Under the pieces are notes generated by a model. It was not told the DNA's origin and ran no database searches. It worked only from the letters and a program-made list of their open reading frames with translations. Source: Microbacterium sp. H83 (lineage in GTDB: Bacteria > Actinomycetota > Actinomycetes > Actinomycetales > Microbacteriaceae). Taken from it: DNA of 64,000 bases. A program made the position numbers and the translations under genes. Location: the NCBI RefSeq assembly GCF_001650405.1, contig NZ_LWCU01000012.1, positions 124,001 to 188,000 of the forward strand, in the 5' to 3' direction. This document shows positions 37,730-51,516 of the stretch, one piece after another. The number at the start of each line of letters is the position of its first letter. Positions within the stretch are counted from its first letter, which is position 1.

Positions 37730-39688
37730 TCAGAGCTCTGGGTCGAGGATATCGAGGCGAACCGTGAGCGCGCTCCGAGCGGACCGGCCCTTTCCGCGCC
37801 GCGTGTTCACGGCTTCCGCGACGACGGCGGCGCGAAGGGTCGCCGCCACCCGGGCGCCCGCGCCGTAGTCGAAACGCACGAGGGCCCGCACGCGTGGCGG
37901 GTAGTCGTCCGATTCGACGGGCACGGGCCCGAGCACCGCATCGGCCGGAAGCGCGAGCTCGTCGAGTGCGGCGAGGCCGCGCGCCACGGACGCCGCGGTG
38001 CCCTCGACGAGTGCGACGCGCGCGGCGGGCGGCATGTGCAGCGGCGCCCGCTCGGCGAGCTCGGCCCGCGCGTACGCGGACTGGGTCCAGGTCGCCAGGG
38101 CTCTCGCGACCCCGCCGTCCACGCCGACGAGGTGCACGGGAGCACCGGGCGCGGCGAGGGCAGCGGCGTTGGACCACCATCGCAGGCAGGCCTCTCCGAT
38201 GCGGAGGTCGGGAGCCTGCAGCATCCGGGGTCCGTCGAGGAGGACCACCGCTCGGTATCCGCCGTCGGCGATCGGCTCGGCACCCCTCGTCGCGACGACG
38301 AGGGCGGGCTTGTCGGCCACGCGCTCCACCGGGTGCGCACTGTCGGCCACGATCACGCGGATGCCCGGGAACGCCTTGCCCAGCTCGTCGGCGGTGCGCT
38401 CGCTGCCCGACGACGCGAGACGCAGCTTCGTCGACGAGCAGACCGGACAGGACCATGCGCGCGCTCCCCTGCCGCACCATCCGCAGACGGGCACCGCCCC
38501 GCGGTGCTTCGCCCCCAGCGGACCCCCGCAGTGCGGACAGCGGGCGGGGGCACGGCATTCCGCGCACACGAGGGAGGGCGCGAAGCCCGGACGGGAGACC
38601 TGCACCAGGACGGGACCCTCGGCGGCTGCCGAGCGTGCGGAGAGGAACGCCGACGACGGCATCCGCTGCGCCGTCGGCTGCTCCATCTCCTGGGGCGTGC
38701 TCAGCACGACCCTCGGCAGCACCCGGCGCGCGGCGCGCACATCCCGCAGCCACCCGCGTGCGACGAGGCGCTCGACGTCCGTCGTCCGCGTGTGCCCGAC
38801 GAACAGCAGCGCCGACTCCTCCTGCTCCTGGCGGATCAGCGCGGCGTCCCGGGCGTTCACGTACGGTGCGAGGGGCTCGCCGAGCAGGGGATCCCCGTCG
38901 TCCCAGACGGCCACGAGGCCGGCGCGGACCGGGGCGTACACCGAGGACCGGTTTCCCACCACGATGCACGGCGCGTCCTCGAGCGAGCGCAGGAACGCGC
39001 GGTACCGCTCGGGGTTGGTCTGGCGGGAGTCGTAGCGGACCACGGTCTCCGGAGGTATGCCCGCCCCATCCAGCGCCGAGAGCAGCCGATCCAGATCGCG
39101 ATGATCGGGGACCACGAGGATGCTGGAGCGCCCGTCGCCCAGCGTCCGCGCGGCCGCCGACGCCAGCAGCGCGGCCCAGCCCCGCGCGTCCTCGTGGGCG
39201 ACGGGGATCGCCTCGACCGCCGCTCGCCCTCCGTCGCCCAGCACGTCGCTCAGGCCGTCGTACGTCGCGATCACGCGATCGGCCGCCGTCAGCGCGGAAT
39301 CCGCGGGGACGAGCGGCGCCGAGTCGCCGGTCCAGGACTTCTCGACGCGGACCTGGCGCTTCGGGATCACCAGACGCAGGATGTCGGACTCCGATCCGGC
39401 CGCGCGATCGGCCACCCTGCGAGCGAGCCGGTGCAACTGGTCGGGGAGCACGGGCACGGTCGACACGACGCTCTCCACCTCGGACAGCGGACGATCCGCG
39501 TCGTCCTCGGAATCGAGCTCGACGACGTACCCGTCGACCACTCTCCCCGCCGTCCGCAGAGGGACGCGCACGCGCACGCCGAGCGGCACGTCGCCGAGCT
39601 CCGCAGGCAGGGCGTAGTCGAACAGCCTGTCGAGCTGCGGGAGCGGGGAGTCGAGGAGCACGCGCGCGATGCGCCGGCTCAGCGTCAT
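37730..39688 (-). CDS. priA: Primosomal protein N' (PriA), ATPase motifs missing
   Basis: A 652-residue PriA-type protein. It has the N-terminal DNA-binding domain, the Cys-rich zinc module (CAECRAPARCPHCGG, CGWCG, CPVCSS) and the C-terminal domain. The Walker A site (TGSGKT in E. coli) is replaced by AHEDARGW and the DEEH box by WDDGD. The helicase motor is therefore inactive, as is typical of actinobacterial PriA. It probably serves as a structural replication-restart factor. It starts 15 nt after metK. Confidence 0.92.
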   Translation of the reverse strand: MTLSRRIARVLLDSPLPQLDRLFDYALPAELGDVPLGVRVRVPLRTAGRVVDGYVVELDSEDDADRPLSEVESVVSTVPVLPDQLHRLARRVADRAAGSESDILRLVIPKRQVRVEKSWTGDSAPLVPADSALTAADRVIATYDGLSDVLGDGGRAAVEAIPVAHEDARGWAALLASAAARTLGDGRSSILVVPDHRDLDRLLSALDGAGIPPETVVRYDSRQTNPERYRAFLRSLEDAPCIVVGNRSSVYAPVRAGLVAVWDDGDPLLGEPLAPYVNARDAALIRQEQEESALLFVGHTRTTDVERLVARGWLRDVRAARRVLPRVVLSTPQEMEQPTAQRMPSSAFLSARSAAAEGPVLVQVSRPGFAPSLVCAECRAPARCPHCGGPLGAKHRGAVPVCGWCGRGARAWSCPVCSSTKLRLASSGSERTADELGKAFPGIRVIVADSAHPVERVADKPALVVATRGAEPIADGGYRAVVLLDGPRMLQAPDLRIGEACLRWWSNAAALAAPGAPVHLVGVDGGVARALATWTQSAYARAELAERAPLHMPPAARVALVEGTAASVARGLAALDELALPADAVLGPVPVESDDYPPRVRALVRFDYGAGARVAATLRAAVVAEAVNTRRGKGRSARSALTVRLDILDPEL

Positions 39689-39703
39689 GACGGCCCCGGC
39701 CCG

Positions 39704-40897
39704 TCAGAGACCGGCAGCGCGCCGCAGCTCTTCGGCGCGGTCGGTGCGCTCCCAGGTGAACTCGGGCAGCTCGCGACCGAAGTGCCCGTAGGCCGCGGTC
39801 TGCGCGTAGATCGGGCGCAGCAGATCGAGCTGCTCGATGATCGCCTGCGGGCGCAGATCGAAGACCTCGCCGATCGCACGGGTGATCACCTCGTCCGACA
39901 CTCTGCCGGTGCCGAAGGTCTCGACGTACAGGCCGACGGGGCGCGCCACGCCGATGGCGTAGGCCACCTGCACCTCGAGGCGATCCGCGAGTCCCGCGGC
40001 GACCGCGTTCTTCGCGACCCAGCGGGTGGCGTAGGCGCCGGAGCGGTCGACCTTCGACGGGTCCTTGCCGCTGAAGGCTCCCCCACCGTGCCGCGCCGCG
40101 CCGCCGTACGTGTCGATGATGATCTTGCGTCCCGTGAGGCCCGCATCGCCCTTGGGCCCGCCGGTGACGAACGGCCCCGCCGGGTTGATGTAGTAGGTCA
40201 GGTCGTCGAGGTCGAGACCCGTCGTCGCGAGGATCGGATCGATCACGTGCTCGCGGACCTGGGCCTTGAGGTCGTCCTGCGAGATCTCGGGGTTGTGCTG
40301 CGTCGAGAGCACGACCGCATCCACCGTCTTCGGGGTGAAGCCGTCGTAGCCGAGCGTGACCTGCGTCTTGCCGTCGGGTCGCAGGAAGGGCAGCAGACCC
40401 GATCGACGCACCTCGGTCAGGCGCTCCGCGATGCGATGCGCGGTCCAGGCGGCCATCGGCATCAGCTGCGGGGTCTCGTTGGTGGCGAAGCCGAACATGA
40501 TGCCCTGGTCGCCGGCGCCGAGACCGTCGAGCGGGTCGACGGACGAGCCGTCGCGATGTTCCTGCGCGCTGTCGACACCGTGCGCGATGTCCGTCGACTG
40601 CTCGCCCACCGACACGCTCACTCCGCAGGAGTCGCCGTCGAAGCCCGTGTCGCTCGACGTGTAGCCGATGCCGTTGACGACCTGCCGCACGATCGTCGGG
40701 ATGTCCACGTACGCGTCGGTGCGGATCTCACCGGCGACGTGCACGAGTCCGGTCGTGACGAGGGTCTCGACCGCCACGCGGGAGCCCCGGTCCTTCGCGA
40801 TGAGCCCGTCGAGGATGCTGTCCGAGATCTGGTCGCAGATCTTGTCCGGGTGCCCCTCGGTGACGGACTCGGACGTGAACAGTCGCAGGGCGCTCAT
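39704..40897 (-). CDS. metK: S-adenosylmethionine synthetase
   Basis: A 397-residue enzyme making SAM from ATP and methionine. Motifs are [19 protein letters not shown], the methionine loop in [10 protein letters not shown], and [19 protein letters not shown] for the phosphate-binding loop. ATG at 40897 was chosen over the TTG at 40900 because GGAG lies at the normal distance. It lies between an upstream hairpin (after rpoZ) and priA. Confidence 0.97.
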   Translation of the reverse strand: MSALRLFTSESVTEGHPDKICDQISDSILDGLIAKDRGSRVAVETLVTTGLVHVAGEIRTDAYVDIPTIVRQVVNGIGYTSSDTGFDGDSCGVSVSVGEQSTDIAHGVDSAQEHRDGSSVDPLDGLGAGDQGIMFGFATNETPQLMPMAAWTAHRIAERLTEVRRSGLLPFLRPDGKTQVTLGYDGFTPKTVDAVVLSTQHNPEISQDDLKAQVREHVIDPILATTGLDLDDLTYYINPAGPFVTGGPKGDAGLTGRKIIIDTYGGAARHGGGAFSGKDPSKVDRSGAYATRWVAKNAVAAGLADRLEVQVAYAIGVARPVGLYVETFGTGRVSDEVITRAIGEVFDLRPQAIIEQLDLLRPIYAQTAAYGHFGRELPEFTWERTDRAEELRRAAGL

Positions 40898-40948
40898 CAA
40901 TGCTCCAGAACGGGATCGGTCGACGGAAGGGGGTGATCCCCAGTCTGG

Positions 40949-40980
40949 ACCGTGCCGCCGACATCACGAGGCGGCACGGT
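40949..40980 (-). terminator. Hairpin between rpoZ and metK
   Basis: An 11-bp perfect stem (ACCGTGCCGCC with GGCGGCACGGT) around a 10-nt loop lies just after the rpoZ stop. No T-run follows on the minus strand, so it may be a weak terminator, a processing site or an mRNA-stability element rather than a full stop. Confidence 0.45.
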
Positions 40981-40989
40981 CATCGGAGG

Positions 40990-41247
40990 TCACTCCGCGT
41001 GACGCAGGCGGAGCTTGTCCTCGTTGATCTCGTGCAGGGCGATGGTCAGCGGCTTGTCCTCGACGGACGAGTCGACGAGCGGGCCGACGTTGTCGAACAG
41101 GTTGCCCTCGTGCAGGTCGGAGTAGTAGTCGTTGATCTGGCGCGCGCGCTTGGCCGCGTAGATCACGAGCTCGTACTTGGAGTCGACCCGGTCGAGAAGG
41201 TTGTCGATGGGGGGATCGATGATGCCCTTGTTGTGGTGTCCGGCCAT
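40990..41247 (-). CDS. rpoZ: DNA-directed RNA polymerase omega subunit
   Basis: An 85-residue omega subunit that assists beta' folding in RNA polymerase. The conserved core is [25 protein letters not shown] followed by the LTIALHEI helix. The ATG has a strong AGGAGG site. It lies after gmk, the normal order in bacteria. Confidence 0.95.
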   Translation of the reverse strand: MAGHHNKGIIDPPIDNLLDRVDSKYELVIYAAKRARQINDYYSDLHEGNLFDNVGPLVDSSVEDKPLTIALHEINEDKLRLRHAE

Positions 41248-41312
41248 GATGAGACCTCCTGATCAGGCGACGGGATCGTCGCGAAGACGGTGCAATGGGC
41301 GCGCGAAGACGC

Positions 41313-42221
41313 TCAGCGCGCAGAGCTTGAAGACAATTCTACGACCTCGGCGGCCGCGGCGGCGACGTCCTCGTTCACGATGAGGTGGTCGAACTCGTTC
41401 TGAGCCGCCAGTTCGACCTTCGCGGTGCGCAGTCGGCGAGCCCGTTCCTCGGCCTCCTCGGTGCCTCGTCCGACCAGCCGCTGCACGAGCTCGTCCCAGG
41501 TGGGCGGAAGCAGGAAGATGAGCGTGGCCGACGGCTCGGCCCTGCGCACCTGCCGCGCGCCCTGCAGGTCGATCTCCAGCAGCACGGTCTTGCCGTCCGC
41601 CAGCGCGGCGTCGATCGGCGCGCGCGGCGTGCCGTACCGGGAGCGGTTGTGCACCACGGCGTACTCGAGCAGCTCGCCGTCGGCGATGAGACGGTCGAAC
41701 TCGGCGTCGTCGACGAAGTAGTAGTGCACTCCGTCGATCTCGCCCGGGCGCGGCGGGCGGGTCGTGGCGGACACGGAGAGGTGGATCTCGGGGTTGTGCT
41801 CGCGGATGTGCGCGGCGACCGTCCCCTTGCCCACCGCGGTCGGGCCGGCGAGCACGAGCAGGCGGCTGCGCGCGCCGCGCGGCTCGGGCACCGGGAAGCG
41901 GCTGTCGAGCCAGCGCGACAGCGAGACGCGCTGTCGCACGCCGAGCCCGCCGAGTCGCTTGACAGGCGAGATGCCGAGCTCATCGAGGATGCGGTCGCGC
42001 TTGCCCGCGCCGATCGCCGGGAGGGCGAGGAGGAAGTCGGTGATCCGCATCGAGCCCTCGACCGAGTCGGCGTCGGCCGTCGCCCGCTCGAGGACCTTCT
42101 GGGGGGTCACGACGCGCGTCGTCAGATCGCGTTTGAGCGACGCGCGGGCGCGACGGCGCTCCACCGCCTTGCGAGCGGCGGCGGCCCGGTCGACCTCGGG
42201 TACCGGACGAGCTTCAGCCAC
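41313..42221 (-). CDS. gmk: mIHF-guanylate kinase fusion protein
   Basis: A 302-residue, two-domain protein. Residues 1-108 match mIHF, the actinobacterial integration host factor: basic helix [20 protein letters not shown], then [19 protein letters not shown] and [13 protein letters not shown], a helix-two-turn-helix DNA-binding fold. Residues 119-302 are guanylate kinase: P-loop GPTAVGKGT (126-134), [19 protein letters not shown] and [13 protein letters not shown]. In mycobacteria and streptomycetes mihF and gmk are adjacent separate genes. Start GTG at 42221 has GGGAGG nearby and overlaps pyrF by 8 nt. Both halves look intact, so the protein may bind DNA and phosphorylate GMP. Confidence 0.92.
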   Translation of the reverse strand: MAEARPVPEVDRAAAARKAVERRRARASLKRDLTTRVVTPQKVLERATADADSVEGSMRITDFLLALPAIGAGKRDRILDELGISPVKRLGGLGVRQRVSLSRWLDSRFPVPEPRGARSRLLVLAGPTAVGKGTVAAHIREHNPEIHLSVSATTRPPRPGEIDGVHYYFVDDAEFDRLIADGELLEYAVVHNRSRYGTPRAPIDAALADGKTVLLEIDLQGARQVRRAEPSATLIFLLPPTWDELVQRLVGRGTEEAEERARRLRTAKVELAAQNEFDHLIVNEDVAAAAAEVVELSSSSAR

Positions 42222-43055
42222 GATCGGCCTCCCTGTACTGGACGACGCGCGCGTCGATGGCATCGGCGAGCCGCTCGGGGCCGGCCGAGAGGATGCTGCG
42301 GCTTTCGCTCGCGATCACGGTCCGGCTCATCGCCCCGAAGCGGTGACGGAGGTCCGCCGGCGTGGCTCCCTGGGCGCCGAAGCCCGGTGCGAGGATGGGC
42401 GCGGGCGGAGTGAACGCCGCGATGCCGGCGTCCGTCCAGTCGACGGTGGCGCCGACGACGAACCCGAAGCTCCCCCACTCCCCCGGCGTTCCGTGCTCCG
42501 CGTTGCGGGCGGAGACCACGGAGACGATGTCGGCGGACACCGCGCGGCCGTTGACGGAGACCGAGCGCTGCAGCACCGTCGCCTCGGGATTGCTCGTCGC
42601 AGCGAGGACGAACAGGCCCTTGTCGTGGGCCTCCGCGAGGGCGAAGGCCCCGTCCAGGGCGCCGACGCCCAGGAACGGGTTGACCGTCAGCGCATCCGCC
42701 TCGAGCGGCGAGCCGGGCGTGAGCCACGCAGCGGCGTAGGCGTCCATGGTCGATCCGATGTCGCCGCGCTTCGCGTCCGCGATCACGACGAGGTCGGCGG
42801 CACGTGCCGCGGCGATCACGTCCTCGAGCGCCGCGAAGCCCGCCGATCCGTAGCGCTCGAAGAACGACACCTGCGGCTTGACGATGCCGACCCGACCCGC
42901 AGCCGCCTCGACCGTGCGCAGGCCGAAGGTGCGGACGCCCTCGGCATCCGCACCGAGCCCCCACTCGTGCAGCAGCCCTTCGTGCGGGTCGATGCCGACG
43001 CAGAGCGGTCCGCGCGCGTCGAGGACGGCGCGGACCCGCTCACCGAAGCGTCCGC

Positions 43056-43059
<4 letters not shown>
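42214..43059 (-). CDS. pyrF: Orotidine 5'-phosphate decarboxylase
   Basis: A 281-residue enzyme for the last step of UMP synthesis, of subfamily 2. [11 protein letters not shown] opens the barrel; the catalytic charge network is in [18 protein letters not shown]. The phosphate loop is near [10 protein letters not shown]. The start is GTG at 43059, overlapping the carB stop by four bases. Confidence 0.95.
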
Positions 43060-46342
<3,283 letters not shown>

Positions 46343-46343
<1 letters not shown>

Positions 46344-47515
46344 TACTTGGCGTCCTTCTGTGCGAGGTGGGCGACGACGACGTCGCGGAACCGGTCGAAG
46401 AGGTAGTTGGCGTCGTGCGGGCCGGCCGCGGCCTCCGGGTGGTACTGCACCGAGAACGCGGGGATGTCGAGGGCGCGGAGTCCCTCGACGACGTTGTCGT
46501 TCAATCCGACGTGGCTGACCTCGACCTTGCCGTAGCCGTTCGGGCTGTCGAAGGAGCCGTCCAGCGGAGCGTCGACGGCGAAGCCGTGGTTGTGGGCGGT
46601 GATCTCCACACGCCCGGTCGACTTGTCGAGCACGGGCTGGTTGATGCCGCGGTGGCCGAAGGGCAGCTTGTAGGTGCCGAGGCCGAGCGCACGCCCGAGC
46701 AGCTGGTTGCCGAAGCAGATGCCGAAGAACGGCAGGCCGTCGTCGAGAACGGATCGAAGCAGATCGACGTGGTCGCCGGAGGCCGCGGGGTCGCCCGGAC
46801 CGTTGGAGTAGAACACCGCGACCGGGTCGATCGCGCGGATGCCGTCGATCGAGACGTCCTGCGGCAGCACGTGCACCTCGAACCCACGGGCGGCGAGGTT
46901 GTCGACCGTGGCCTGCTTGACCCCGAGGTCGAGCACCGCGAGGTTGCCGATCCGGTCGCCCACCGCGGGAGTCACCTCGGGCGACGCGACCGACACCTGG
47001 GCGGACAGGTTCTGCCCCGCCATCTGGGGAGCCTCGCGCACGATGCGCAGCTGCTCCTCGTCGTCGAGGCGCGCGGCCTCGCCCGAGAAGACGCCGCCGC
47101 GCATCGAGCCGGCGGAGCGGATGTGGCGGGTGATCGCACGGGTGTCGATCCCGCTGATGCCGACGATGCCGTCCTGCACGAGGATCTCGTCGAGCGAGGC
47201 GTTCGCCCGCCAGTTGGACACGACGCGCGAGGGGTCGCGCACGATGTAGCCGGCGACCCAGATGCGTCGCGATTCGGTGTCCTCGTCGTTCATGCCGGTG
47301 TTGCCGATGTGCGGCGCGGTCTGCAGCACGATCTGGCCGGCGTACGACGGATCGGTGAGGGTCTCCTGGTAGCCGGACATCCCGGTCGCGAAGACGACCT
47401 CGCCGAGCGTGGTCCCGAGCGCGCCGTAGGCGCGGCCGACGTGGCGCGTCCCGTCCTCGAGGACGAGGACGGCGGGTTCGGGGAGTCGAGTCCCCGAGCT
47501 GGTCGAAGGGGTCAT
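46343..47515 (-). CDS. carA: Carbamoyl-phosphate synthase small chain
   Basis: A 390-residue glutaminase subunit. The N-terminal domain ([16 protein letters not shown] to [18 protein letters not shown]) is followed by the class I amidotransferase domain, with the nucleophile Cys in [15 protein letters not shown] and the His-Glu pair in [15 protein letters not shown] at 47515 overlaps the stop of the upstream membrane gene by four bases. Confidence 0.98.
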
Positions 47516-48048
47516 GACTGTGCTCCTGTGTCGGGGGCGGCGCTGTCGTCCGAGGGCCCGGAGGCGGGGACGAGACGCTGCAGTTCTGAGATGAAGTTCT
47601 TCGGGTCGCCGTCGGTCAGACGGAGGTAGGAGTCGACGACGGTCGCGTCGTCCGCGTTCCAGGCGATCCGGACGAGTCCGCCGGGCTCCACGACCCGGTC
47701 GATCGTGACGGTCGCGCGTCCGACGTCGACGAGTCGCGAGGACGCGAGGAAGACCGTGGGCGCGCCGTCGAGGCACAGGGCGAGGCCGCGGTCGGTGACG
47801 GCCGCCTCGCCCCTGGCTCGGTAGGCCAGCGGCGACATCGTGAGGCGCTCGAGGGGCTGATCGTGCTTCGTGGTCGACACGTAGAGGACCTCGTGGCGGT
47901 CCCGGACCTCCGCGTGCTCGGGGACGCCGAGCGGCGCCGCGAGACCCGCGTCGCGCCGGAGTCGTCGTCGCCACGCGAAGAGCATGCTGAGCAGCACGAA
48001 CGCCGCCAGGGCGATCATGAGGGCGATGGCCAGGTCACGGGGGATCAT
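47512..48048 (-). CDS. Membrane-anchored protein of the pyrC-carA gap (Rv1382-like)
   Basis: A 178-residue protein with one N-terminal helix (residues 6-25) followed by a basic stop-transfer (RRRLRR) and a soluble domain with a likely beta-rich, PH-like fold. A similar short membrane protein sits between pyrC and carA in mycobacteria (Rv1382) and many actinobacteria; its function is not known. It overlaps pyrC and carA by four bases each, so it is made together with the pyrimidine enzymes. Confidence 0.8.
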   Translation of the reverse strand: MIPRDLAIALMIALAAFVLLSMLFAWRRRLRRDAGLAAPLGVPEHAEVRDRHEVLYVSTTKHDQPLERLTMSPLAYRARGEAAVTDRGLALCLDGAPTVFLASSRLVDVGRATVTIDRVVEPGGLVRIAWNADDATVVDSYLRLTDGDPKNFISELQRLVPASGPSDDSAAPDTGAQS

Positions 48049-49349
48049 GCGTCCAGCTCCTCCACCACCGAGCCGCCGATGACGGTGAGCGTGCCGCCGT
48101 GCACCGTGTACTCGACGCGTCCGGGCAGGTCGCGGCCGAGGTACGGCGAGTTGACGCTGCGGCCGTGCAGGTCGGCTTCGGTGAAGACACCGGCGACGGA
48201 CGCGTCGTACAGCGTGATCTGCGCCGGCGCGCCCACGGCGAGCGGGGTGCCGTGCCCGGAGAGCCGTCCGATCCGGGCGGGCGCCGAGCTCATCACGCGA
48301 GCGACGTCCTCCCAGCCGATGAGCCCGGTCTGCACCATCGACTGGTGCACCACGCGCAGCGCGCTCTCGAGGCCGACCATGCCGTTCGCCGCCGCCTGCC
48401 ACTCGCACGCCTTGTGCTCGCTCGGGTGCGGGGCGTGGTCGGTCGCGACGATGTCGATCGTGCCGTCGGCGAGGCCCTCGCGCACCGCGAGAACATCCTC
48501 CTCGCGGCGCAGCGGCGGGTTGACCTTGTACCGGGCGTCGTAGCCGCGGACGAGCTCGTCCGTGAGAAGCAGGTGATGCGGGGTGACCTCGGCGGTCACC
48601 CCGATCCCCCGCTTCTTCGCCCAGCGGATGATGTCGACCGATCCGGCGGTGGAGAGATGGCAGACGTGCAGACGCGACCCGACGTGCTCGGCGAGCAGGA
48701 CGTCGCGGGCGATGATCGACTCCTCCGCGACGGCGGGCCACCCGGCGAGACCCAGCTCGGCAGACACGGTTCCCTCGTTCATCTGCGCCCCCTCGGTGAG
48801 CCGCGGATCCTGGGCGTGCTGCGCGATGACGCCATCGAACGACTTCACGTACTCGAGTGCGCGGCGCATGATGAGCGGGTCGAACACGCAGAAGCCGTCG
48901 TCGCTGAACACGCGCACCTGCGCCCGGGAGGTCGCCATGGCGCCGAGCTCGGCGAGTCGTTCGCCCTTCTGCCCGACGGTCACCGCGCCGATCGGCTGGA
49001 CGGTGGCGTACCCCGCCGCCTCCCCGAGGGCGAGCTCCTGCTCGACGACACCGGCCGTGTCGGCGACGGGAGACGTGTTCGGCATGGCGAACACCGCCGT
49101 GAAGCCGCCGGCCGCCGCAGCGCGCGTCCCCGTCAGGATGGTCTCCGAGGCCTCGTATCCGGGTTCGCGGAGGTGGGTGTGCAGGTCGACGAGTCCGGGG
49201 AGGGCGATGAGCCCTGCGGCGTCGATCACACGCGCGCCGGAACGGCTGAGACCCGCCCCGATCTCCGCGATCAGGCCGTCCTGCACGATGATGTCGGCGC
49301 TCTCGGCACCGAGAAGCCGTGCGCCGGTGATGACGAGGGTCTCGCTCAC
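48045..49349 (-). CDS. pyrC: Dihydroorotase
   Basis: A 434-residue zinc amidohydrolase cyclising carbamoyl aspartate. The metal motif is [14 protein letters not shown]. Further ligands are in the FSDDG and CHLSTAGS regions and the catalytic Asp in VATDHAPH. This is the class I type found in Gram-positives and actinobacteria. The start is GTG at 49349, overlapping the pyrB stop (GTGA). Confidence 0.97.
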   Translation of the reverse strand: MSETLVITGARLLGAESADIIVQDGLIAEIGAGLSRSGARVIDAAGLIALPGLVDLHTHLREPGYEASETILTGTRAAAAGGFTAVFAMPNTSPVADTAGVVEQELALGEAAGYATVQPIGAVTVGQKGERLAELGAMATSRAQVRVFSDDGFCVFDPLIMRRALEYVKSFDGVIAQHAQDPRLTEGAQMNEGTVSAELGLAGWPAVAEESIIARDVLLAEHVGSRLHVCHLSTAGSVDIIRWAKKRGIGVTAEVTPHHLLLTDELVRGYDARYKVNPPLRREEDVLAVREGLADGTIDIVATDHAPHPSEHKACEWQAAANGMVGLESALRVVHQSMVQTGLIGWEDVARVMSSAPARIGRLSGHGTPLAVGAPAQITLYDASVAGVFTEADLHGRSVNSPYLGRDLPGRVEYTVHGGTLTVIGGSVVEELDA

Positions 49350-50311
49350 TGGTCTCCCCCTCGTTCGTCGTCTCGTTCTCCTGCCAGCAGCAGGTACAGC
49401 ACCGCCATGCGGACGGACACCCCGTTCGTCACCTGTTCCAGCACGGTCGAGCGTGGGGAGTCGGCGGCTTCGGAGGAGATCTCCAGCCCGCGGTTCATGG
49501 GTCCGGGGTGCATCACAATGCTACCGTCCGGAAGACCGGCCACTCGCCGTGCGTCGAGACCCCACCGCCTGGAATACTCCCGCTCAGTGGGGAAATACGC
49601 GGCGCTCATGCGCTCGAGCTGGATGCGCAGCATCATGACGGCGTCCGGGCCTTCCGCGAGCGCGCTGTCGAGGTCGTAGACGACCCGCACCGGCCACAGC
49701 GAGACGTTCTGAGGCACGAGAGTGGGCGGCGCGACGAGAGTGACGTCCGCGCCCAACGTCGTCAGCAGCCAGACGTTCGAGCGCGCGACCCGGGAGTGCA
49801 GCACGTCGCCGACCACGACGACACGGATGCCCCGGAGGTCGCGACCCCGGCTGTCCGCGCCGAAACGGCGCTTGCGGATCGTGAACGCGTCGAGGAGCGC
49901 CTGTGTCGGATGCTCGTGCGTGCCGTCTCCGGCATTCACCACACCGGCCGAGATCCACCCGCTCGTGGCGAGCGTCTGCGGCGCGCCCGAGGCGGGGTGG
50001 CGGATCACGACCGCATCCGCTCCCATCGCCTGGAGGGTCTGGGCCGTGTCCTTGAGGCTCTCACCCTTCGAGACGCTCGACCCCTTGGCGGCGAAGTTGA
50101 TGACGTCGGCGGAGAGGCGCTTCGCAGCCGCCTCGAACGAGATCCGGGTGCGGGTCGAGTCCTCGAAGAACAGATTGACGACCGTCTTGCCCCGGAGCGT
50201 CGGGAGCTTCTTGACCTCACGGGACTGCGTGTCGGACATGTCCTCGGCGACGTCGAGGATCCGCAGGGCGGTCTCACGGCCGAGCGTGCGAGTGTCGAGC
50301 AGGTGCCTCAT
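49346..50311 (-). CDS. pyrB: Aspartate carbamoyltransferase catalytic chain
   Basis: A 321-residue transferase for the committed step of pyrimidine synthesis. The carbamoyl phosphate site is [19 protein letters not shown]; the domain contacts are [12 protein letters not shown] and the aspartate loop is near [11 protein letters not shown], with HPGPMNRG near the end. No regulatory chain pyrI is present, as expected. It overlaps pyrR and pyrC by four bases each. Confidence 0.97.
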   Translation of the reverse strand: MRHLLDTRTLGRETALRILDVAEDMSDTQSREVKKLPTLRGKTVVNLFFEDSTRTRISFEAAAKRLSADVINFAAKGSSVSKGESLKDTAQTLQAMGADAVVIRHPASGAPQTLATSGWISAGVVNAGDGTHEHPTQALLDAFTIRKRRFGADSRGRDLRGIRVVVVGDVLHSRVARSNVWLLTTLGADVTLVAPPTLVPQNVSLWPVRVVYDLDSALAEGPDAVMMLRIQLERMSAAYFPTEREYSRRWGLDARRVAGLPDGSIVMHPGPMNRGLEISSEAADSPRSTVLEQVTNGVSVRMAVLYLLLAGERDDERGGDQ

Positions 50312-50838
50312 GCCTCGATCGTCACCTCCTCGGCGCCGTCGTCCTCGGTCAGGCGCACGTTGACGCGCTCCTGCCGGGAGGACGGGATGTTCTTGCCCAC
50401 GAAGTCGGGTCGGATGGGGAGCTCGCGGTGCCCGCGGTCGACGAGGATGGCGAGACGCACGACCGCGGGGCGGCCGATGGACTGCAGCGCATCGAGCGCG
50501 GCGCGGATGCTGCGACCGGAGAAGAGGACGTCGTCGACGAGGACGACCGTCTTGCCGTCGATCCCGCCGGCGGGGATGTCGGTCGGTCGGGGCGTCCGGG
50601 TCGGATGCTTCGCGAGATCGTCGCGGAACATCGTGACGTCGAGCGCGCCGACGGCGATGGTCGTCCGGGCGATGTCGCCGATGACCGCGGCGAGGCGCCG
50701 GGCGAGAGTGACGCCGCGGGTCGGGATCCCCAGCAGGACGAGATTCTCCGCTCCCCGGTTGGACTCGAGGATCTCGTGCGCGATGCGGGTCAGAGCCCGC
50801 GAGATATCGGCTTCGTGCAGGACCGTGCGTGCACTCAT
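50308..50838 (-). CDS. pyrR: Bifunctional pyr operon regulator/uracil phosphoribosyltransferase
   Basis: A 176-residue PRPP-binding protein that senses UMP and binds leader RNA; it also has some uracil phosphoribosyltransferase activity in relatives. The PRPP loop is [22 protein letters not shown] and GIPTRGV mark the N-terminal part. ATG at 50838 was chosen, eight bases after GGGAG, rather than the longer frame at 50862 that would start inside the leader motif. It heads the pyr operon. Confidence 0.95.
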   Translation of the reverse strand: MSARTVLHEADISRALTRIAHEILESNRGAENLVLLGIPTRGVTLARRLAAVIGDIARTTIAVGALDVTMFRDDLAKHPTRTPRPTDIPAGGIDGKTVVLVDDVLFSGRSIRAALDALQSIGRPAVVRLAILVDRGHRELPIRPDFVGKNIPSSRQERVNVRLTEDDGAEEVTIEA

Positions 50839-50855
50839 CAGCCGCTCCCTTCTCC

Positions 50856-50867
50856 GCCTCACAGGAC
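50856..50867 (-). promoter_or_regulatory. PyrR-binding RNA motif in the pyr leader
   Basis: The RNA sequence GUCCUGUGAGGC matches the PyrR-binding loop consensus (UCCNGNGAGGY) known from Bacillus and mycobacteria. It is followed after 5 nt by the GGGAG ribosome site of pyrR. No terminator or antiterminator pair is seen, so regulation by blocking translation, as in Mycobacterium smegmatis, is the likelier mode. Confidence 0.7.
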
Positions 50868-50893
50868 GGTGTTAAAGGTTGCTTGATTGCTCC

Positions 50894-50899
50894 AGTCTA
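50894..50899 (-). promoter_or_regulatory. -10 box of the pyr operon
   Basis: TAGACT lies 55 nt before the pyrR ATG. It predicts a leader of about 48 nt that includes the PyrR motif. No clear -35 box is visible. Confidence 0.5.
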
Positions 50900-50934
50900 G
50901 CGGTGCCGGGCGCTGCTCTCCGGCCGTGCGGCCG

Positions 50935-51516
50935 TCAGCGCCAGCCGAGCAGGTCGCGGACCACCTGCTGGGAGGCGGGGCATCCGTCGTTGGCGATGCC
51001 GCGCATGGTCTCGTGGTCGACGAGCGCGGCCGACGAGGTCGCCGTGGCGGTCATGGCTTCGACGGCTGCCGAGATCCGCGGGGCGGCCGCCCAGGAGTAC
51101 TCCGGATCGCCGTCACGAGACGCGTGCGGGAACACGACGAGCTCGGTGGTGCCGTCCGCCGCCTGACGGGCCGTGGCCACGACGAGGGTCGGCGGGATGC
51201 TGTGCTGCAGAGCCTTCGGCAGCGGGAAGGGGAACTCGTCGGCGATGAGGCCCGTCCAGAACGTCCGCTTCGATCGCTTGGCGTCGCCGATCTCGAGGGA
51301 CACCGCCTGCCAGGCGCTCCCCTCCGCGCGCAGGCGCTCGTCGAAGCCGTCCTGCCGCACGACGAATCCCTGGGCCACCAGCTGGTCGACGGCGAGTCGC
51401 AGGGCGTCGTCCGGAGAGTAGCGGACGGTCAGCCGTGCGCCGCGGAGGGGTCCGCTGTACGCCAGCCGAGAGAAGCGTGCGTCCGCACCCATTCCGTCGC
51501 GACGCGACACCGCCAT
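50935..51516 (-). CDS. Hypothetical protein in WXG100 operon
   Basis: A 193-residue soluble protein without signal peptide or membrane helix. I do not recognise a family. It has an alternating beta pattern (LTVRYSPDDALRLAVDQL, TLVVATARQ, TELVVFPHA) ending in a helix pair with two features, HETMRGIAND and CPASQQVVRDLLGW. It could be a chaperone for the WXG100 substrates, but only context suggests this. ATG at 51516 overlaps the WXG100 stop by one base. Confidence 0.7.
   Translation of the reverse strand: MAVSRRDGMGADARFSRLAYSGPLRGARLTVRYSPDDALRLAVDQLVAQGFVVRQDGFDERLRAEGSAWQAVSLEIGDAKRSKRTFWTGLIADEFPFPLPKALQHSIPPTLVVATARQAADGTTELVVFPHASRDGDPEYSWAAAPRISAAVEAMTATATSSAALVDHETMRGIANDGCPASQQVVRDLLGWR

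Noticed and set aside
36920..40936. Plus-strand frame of 1338 residues opposite fmt, priA and metK
   Set aside because: It spans three well-conserved minus-strand genes and has a shadow composition.
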